Below, in pieces: positions 5,811 through 8,015 of a stretch of 8,015 nucleotides of DNA (its first letter is position 1; the number at the start of each line of letters is the position of its first letter). Both the position numbers and the translations under genes were made by a program. Source of the stretch: Clostridiales bacterium (lineage in GTDB: Bacteria > Bacillota > Clostridia > Oscillospirales > Oscillospiraceae); contig JAJBTD010000093.1 of assembly GCA_020861055.1 (NCBI GenBank), positions 1 to 8,015 of the forward strand. The letters are read 5' to 3'. The notes beneath the pieces are model-generated. The model had not been told where the DNA came from, did no database searches, and worked only from the letters and a program-made list of their open reading frames with translations.

Positions 5811-6710
5811 ATGTCAGATAAGATCGTTCGGGCCATCACCTCGGACGGGGCCGTCATGGCCTCGGCCATCACCGCACGGAACCTGGTGGAGCAGGCGAGA
5901 CAGCTGCACACCGCTCTGCCTACCGCCACCGCGGCCCTGGGGCGCAGCCTGATGGCCGCCTCTCTCATGGGCAACCAGCTGAAAGGGGAGGGGGACAGCC
6001 TGACCCTCCAAATCCGGGGCGGCGGCCCCTTGGGAGGTATTACCTGCGTCTCCGACGCCCAGGGTAATGTCCGGGGCTATGTTCAAAATCCCCACCTTCA
6101 CCTGATGGAGAAATATCAGGGCAAGCTGGACGTGGGGGCCGCCGTAGGCACAGACGGCACGCTGACGGTCATCAAGGATCTGGGGTTGAAGGAGCCGTAT
6201 GTCGGCTCCGTCCCCCTGGTCAGCGGCGAGATCGCCGAGGACGTCACCGCCTATTTCGCCGTCAGTGAGCAGTTCCCCACCGCCTGCGCTCTTGGGGTTC
6301 TGGTGGAGCGGGACCAGTCGGTGGCTGCCGCCGGGGGATACCTCATCCAGCTCCTGCCCGGAGCGGACGACGAGACCATCGACCGGGTGGAGGCAGGCGT
6401 CCGCGCCCTGGGAAACGTCACCCCTCATCTGCAAAAGGGAATGACCCCGGAGAAGCTGATCACCGCCGCTCTGTCCGGATTCCAGGTGGAATTTCTGGAC
6501 GAGAGCCCGGTGGAATACCGCTGCAATTGCAGCCGGGACCGGTATCAGCGGGCGCTGCTCAGTCTGCCCGCAAGCGACCTGGAGGAGATGAGCCGGGAGC
6601 CGGAGGGGGCGGAGCTGAAATGCCAGTTCTGCGGAAAGGTCTACCGATTCTCCCAGGGAGAGCTGACAGGGTTGGCTGCCGCCAGAAAACGGGCGGGGGA
6701 GGGGCGCTGA
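5811..6710 (+). CDS. hslO: Redox-regulated molecular chaperone Hsp33
   Basis: This is a 299-residue cytosolic holdase, normal length for Hsp33. Under oxidation the family releases zinc, forms disulfides and binds unfolding proteins. The N-terminal domain shows typical blocks (AITSDGAVMASAITARNLVEQA; ALGRSLMAASLMGNQLKGE; DAQGNVRGYVQNP). The C-terminal zinc switch is complete: CNC at C238 and C240, and CQFC at C271 and C274. The 33-residue gap between the pairs matches the E. coli protein (C232/C234 and C265/C268). The ATG at 5811 follows AGGAGG, which ends 11 bases upstream, a slightly long spacing, so expression may rely on coupling to the methyltransferase that stops six bases earlier. It is the last gene of the operon. 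Confidence 0.97.
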   Translation: MSDKIVRAITSDGAVMASAITARNLVEQARQLHTALPTATAALGRSLMAASLMGNQLKGEGDSLTLQIRGGGPLGGITCVSDAQGNVRGYVQNPHLHLMEKYQGKLDVGAAVGTDGTLTVIKDLGLKEPYVGSVPLVSGEIAEDVTAYFAVSEQFPTACALGVLVERDQSVAAAGGYLIQLLPGADDETIDRVEAGVRALGNVTPHLQKGMTPEKLITAALSGFQVEFLDESPVEYRCNCSRDRYQRALLSLPASDLEEMSREPEGAELKCQFCGKVYRFSQGELTGLAAARKRAGEGR

Positions 6711-6763
6711 CCGTTTTCCCCGTTGGCGTTCGGAGCGGAACCCATAAAACGCACAGTCTTTTT

Positions 6764-6804
6764 GCAAAATTGGGGCCAGGCAGAAGCCTGGCCCCAGTAT
6801 TTGC
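6764..6804. terminator. Bidirectional terminator between convergent hslO and CDF genes
   Basis: TGGGGCCAGGC (6771-6781) and GCCTGGCCCCA (6786-6796) form a perfect 11-bp stem with a 4-base loop. On the minus strand ATTTTGC follows, suiting the CDF gene that stops 16 bases away. On the plus strand GTATTTGC follows, a weaker U-tract, for the hslo transcript. AT-rich flanks partly extend the stem. The preceding 6711-6763 shows no other feature. Confidence 0.85.
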
Positions 6805-6811
6805 TATCACG

Positions 6812-7708
6812 CTATTCCAGGTGGAGGGATTCCGCCGGATTCACATGGACCATACAGTGCTTCACCTGGGGATAGGTCTGCTCGATCTGGTCGTGAACCT
6901 TCTGGGCAATGGCGTGGGCCTCCACCAGGGGCAGGTCGCCGTCAGCGGAGAACTCCACATCCACATACAGCTTTGCCCCGAACTGCCGGGTCTTGAGCAG
7001 GTCCAGGGAGCGGACGCCCTCCTGCCGGAGCACCAGCTCCCCCATTTCCCGCTCCAGCTTGGGAGAGGCTGCCCGGTCAGTGAGCTTCTCCACCGCGTCC
7101 CGGAAGATGTCCAGCGCCGCTTTCAGGATGAACAGGCAGATGACCAGACTGGCGATGGGGTCCAGAATGGGAAAGCCCAGCCGCGCCCCGGCCACGCCGA
7201 TGAGACTGCCCACCGAGGAGAGAGCGTCGGAGCGGTGGTGCCAGGCGTCCGCCATCAGGGCGGCGGAGCCGCATTTCCCGGCGGCCCACCTGGTGTACCA
7301 GAACATCCCCTCCTTGACGGCAATAGAGATTACCGCCGCCCACAGGGCTATAGTTCCGGGAATTTCCAGATCAGCGTATCCGGCGGAGGCGATGTCCTGG
7401 ATGGCGCTCACCCCGATGGCCCCGCCGGTGAGGGCCAGCACCACCGCCAGCAGCACGGCGGCCACGCACTCCAGCCGCTCATGGCCGTACTCGTGGTCGC
7501 TGTCCGCCGCCCGGCCGGACAGCTTTAGCCCGATCATGACGATGACGGTGGAGAACACGTCGGAGGCGGAGTGGACGGCGTCGGAGACCATGGCGGCGGA
7601 GTGGCCCACCAGGCCCGCCGCCAGCTTGCCTGCGGAGAGAAGAAGGTTGAGAAACATGGTCTGCCAGGAGACTCTCATGGCCAGGTCGAGGTGTTTGCTT
7701 TGCTCCAT
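6812..7708 (-). CDS. Cation diffusion facilitator (CDF) metal exporter, czcD-type
   Basis: This is a 298-residue inner-membrane divalent metal/proton antiporter. It has about six transmembrane segments and a cytosolic C-terminal domain from about residue 205, including LYVDVEFSADGDLPLVEAH. The transport site is HxxxD in TM2 (H46, D50) and HxxxD in TM5 (H157, D161). This HD-HD set is usual in Zn/Co/Cd/Ni-type CDFs and differs from the DxxxD pairs of Mn exporters. The loop motif EYGHERLE (73-80) is the family signature. The start at 7708 has GGGAGG eight bases upstream. An in-frame TTG at 7750 would extend it by 14 residues but is poorly supported. The gene is transcribed alone, convergent with hslO. 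Its long leader contains a NiCo-type riboswitch, which points to nickel, cobalt or possibly iron as the inducing metal. Confidence 0.93.
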   Translation of the reverse strand: MEQSKHLDLAMRVSWQTMFLNLLLSAGKLAAGLVGHSAAMVSDAVHSASDVFSTVIVMIGLKLSGRAADSDHEYGHERLECVAAVLLAVVLALTGGAIGVSAIQDIASAGYADLEIPGTIALWAAVISIAVKEGMFWYTRWAAGKCGSAALMADAWHHRSDALSSVGSLIGVAGARLGFPILDPIASLVICLFILKAALDIFRDAVEKLTDRAASPKLEREMGELVLRQEGVRSLDLLKTRQFGAKLYVDVEFSADGDLPLVEAHAIAQKVHDQIEQTYPQVKHCMVHVNPAESLHLE

Positions 7709-7728
7709 AGCGGCTCCCTCCCAAAATG

Positions 7729-7775
7729 GTTCGATGTGACGGCTCCTCAAAAGGAAGACCGAACTGCCCTGTCAC
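7729..7775 (-). repeat. Interleaved complementary segments just upstream of the CDF ribosome binding site
   Basis: In the minus-strand transcript the order is GUGAC (7775-7771), GUUCG (7764-7760), GUCAC (7740-7736), CGAAC (7733-7729). GUGAC is complementary to GUCAC and GUUCG to CGAAC. This is the order of an H-type pseudoknot or of two competing hairpins. The second stem ends about ten bases before the ribosome binding site. Five-base matches in about 50 bases may be coincidental. Confidence 0.3.
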
Positions 7776-7782
7776 CCTGTCC

Positions 7783-7833
7783 ATAGATAGATAAAGACAT
7801 CCGTGGAACCATGTCGCTGTCCCACGGATGTCT
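7783..7833 (-). terminator. Regulated terminator (expression platform) in the CDF leader
   Basis: AGACATCCGTGG (7822-7833 complement) pairs perfectly over 12 bp with CCACGGATGTCT (7795-7806 complement) around a 15-base loop. TTTATCTATCTAT follows in the minus-strand transcript. Its 5' arm contains the 3' strand of P4 and the first Gs of the conserved GGGACAG, and its loop holds the 3' side of P1. It therefore cannot coexist with the folded aptamer. The interrupted U-tract suggests a moderate terminator. The plus strand also has CTTTTCC after the stem, so it could stop transcription from the right as well. Confidence 0.8.
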
Positions 7834-7885
7834 CTTTTCCGCTGCCTTTCGGCCCGGCTCGATGCCTGTTCAGTCTGCCATTCAT
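7795..7885 (-). ncRNA. NiCo (czcD) riboswitch, variant with a very short P2
   Basis: The minus-strand leader contains, in family order, CUGAACAGGCA (7863-7873), GCCGGGC (7852-7858), a GCC-GAAA-GGC hairpin for P3, a P4 helix GCGGA/UCCGU, and GUGGGACAG (7817-7825). I recognise these blocks as those of the NiCo riboswitch, which binds Ni2+ or Co2+, with a reported response to Fe2+. Three features support the call. The downstream gene is a CDF exporter. The aptamer begins about 16 bases after the predicted transcription start. The 3' aptamer strand is shared with the terminator at 7795-7833. Unusual points are that P2 is only GGC-AUCGA-GCC and P1 is weak (CUG/CAG, then isolated pairs). In known members ligand binding blocks the terminator and turns expression on. 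The match is from memory; no covariance model was run. Confidence 0.78.
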
Positions 7886-7907
7886 ACGGGTGGTAGATTG
7901 TTTCCTT

Positions 7908-7937
7908 ACTGTAGCACGGAGGGGGCGGGATGGTCAA
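7908..7937 (-). promoter_or_regulatory. Promoter of the CDF gene and its riboswitch leader
   Basis: On the minus strand TTGACC (7932-7937) is followed after 18 bases by TACAGT (7908-7913). The -10 is preceded by TGC, giving an extended -10 (TGnTACAGT), which offsets its imperfect match. Transcription would start near 7901, so the whole aptamer lies in the leader, which is about 193 nt long. Confidence 0.6.
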
Positions 7938-7944
7938 GGCTAAC

Positions 7945-8008
7945 TTGGGGATGTTTGCGCCATCCCCCTCAACTCCATCAAGGAGGGAGCCAAGGGAAAA
8001 TTCCCTCC
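7945..8008. repeat. Pair of inverted repeats at the right edge, possible dispersed palindromic element
   Basis: GGGGATG (7947-7953) pairs with CATCCCC (7961-7967). GGAGGGA (7982-7988) pairs with TCCCTCC (8002-8008), with an alternative inner GGGAA/TTCCC. Neither stem has a U-tract on either strand. The segment CAAGGAGGGAGCCAAGG resembles the end of short GC-rich palindromic repeats that I associate with intergenic regions of Oscillospiraceae genomes, so it may be the edge of such a repeat. The AAGGAGGG here is not followed by a start codon inside the window. No gene is seen in 7938-8015. Confidence 0.4.
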
Positions 8009-8015
8009 CCCGAAA

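Noticed and set aside
5814..6767. A 317-codon minus-strand open frame
   Set aside because: It is antisense to hslO, whose identity is certain from the four zinc cysteines.
6527..7528. A 333-codon plus-strand open frame
   Set aside because: It spans the end of hslO, the bidirectional terminator and the antisense of the CDF gene, so it cannot be one real gene.
7709..7750. Upstream in-frame TTG for the CDF gene
   Set aside because: The GGGAGG site lies within the extension and serves the ATG at 7708; family alignments usually start near there.
7783..7900. Manganese (yybP-ykoY) riboswitch as an alternative for the CDF leader
   Set aside because: I do not see its conserved GGGGAGUA-type loop elements, whereas NiCo blocks are present in order.
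1..8015. CRISPR array, tRNA, rRNA or insertion sequence
   Set aside because: There are no regularly spaced direct repeats, no cloverleaf or rRNA-like stretch, and no transposase or terminal inverted repeats.

Overview
The window looks like chromosomal DNA from an anaerobic Bacillota, most likely a GC-rich gut member of Clostridia such as Oscillospiraceae. The reasons are strong AGGAGG-type ribosome binding sites, sigma-A-like promoters, U-tract terminators, a YerC/TrpR-like regulator, a clostridial type of MATE protein and high-GC codon use. The taxonomic call is inference. No rRNA, tRNA, CRISPR array, phage gene or insertion sequence was seen.

Layout from left to right. Bases 1-204 are AT-rich and hold a near-consensus leftward promoter and a ribosome binding site for a gene that starts just outside the left edge. 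Next comes a leftward metallo-beta-lactamase-fold hydrolase (355-1200) with its own promoter and terminator. A leftward MATE efflux pump follows (1381-2748, GTG start), with a consensus promoter and a strong terminator. Divergent from it is a rightward sugar isomerase of the L-fucose/L-arabinose isomerase superfamily (3047-4522), with a structured leader and a terminator. Then comes a compact rightward operon: yerC-like regulator, SAM-dependent methyltransferase overlapping it by four bases, and hslO (Hsp33) (4720-6710). A bidirectional terminator separates hslO from a convergent cation diffusion facilitator (CDF) metal exporter (6812-7708).

The most interesting element is the roughly 190-nt leader of the CDF gene. 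On the minus strand it carries the conserved blocks of the NiCo (czcD) riboswitch. They are interleaved with a perfect 12-bp terminator hairpin that reuses the 3' side of the aptamer. The P2 helix is reduced to about 3 bp and P1 is weak, so this is a divergent member. The circuit implied is metal binding, antitermination and metal export.

The remaining genes are housekeeping or stress functions: redox chaperone Hsp33, multidrug/metabolite efflux and metal export. They sit in short independent transcription units, each bounded by recognisable promoters and terminators. The right edge (7945-8015) holds two short inverted repeats that may be part of a dispersed palindromic element running out of the window.
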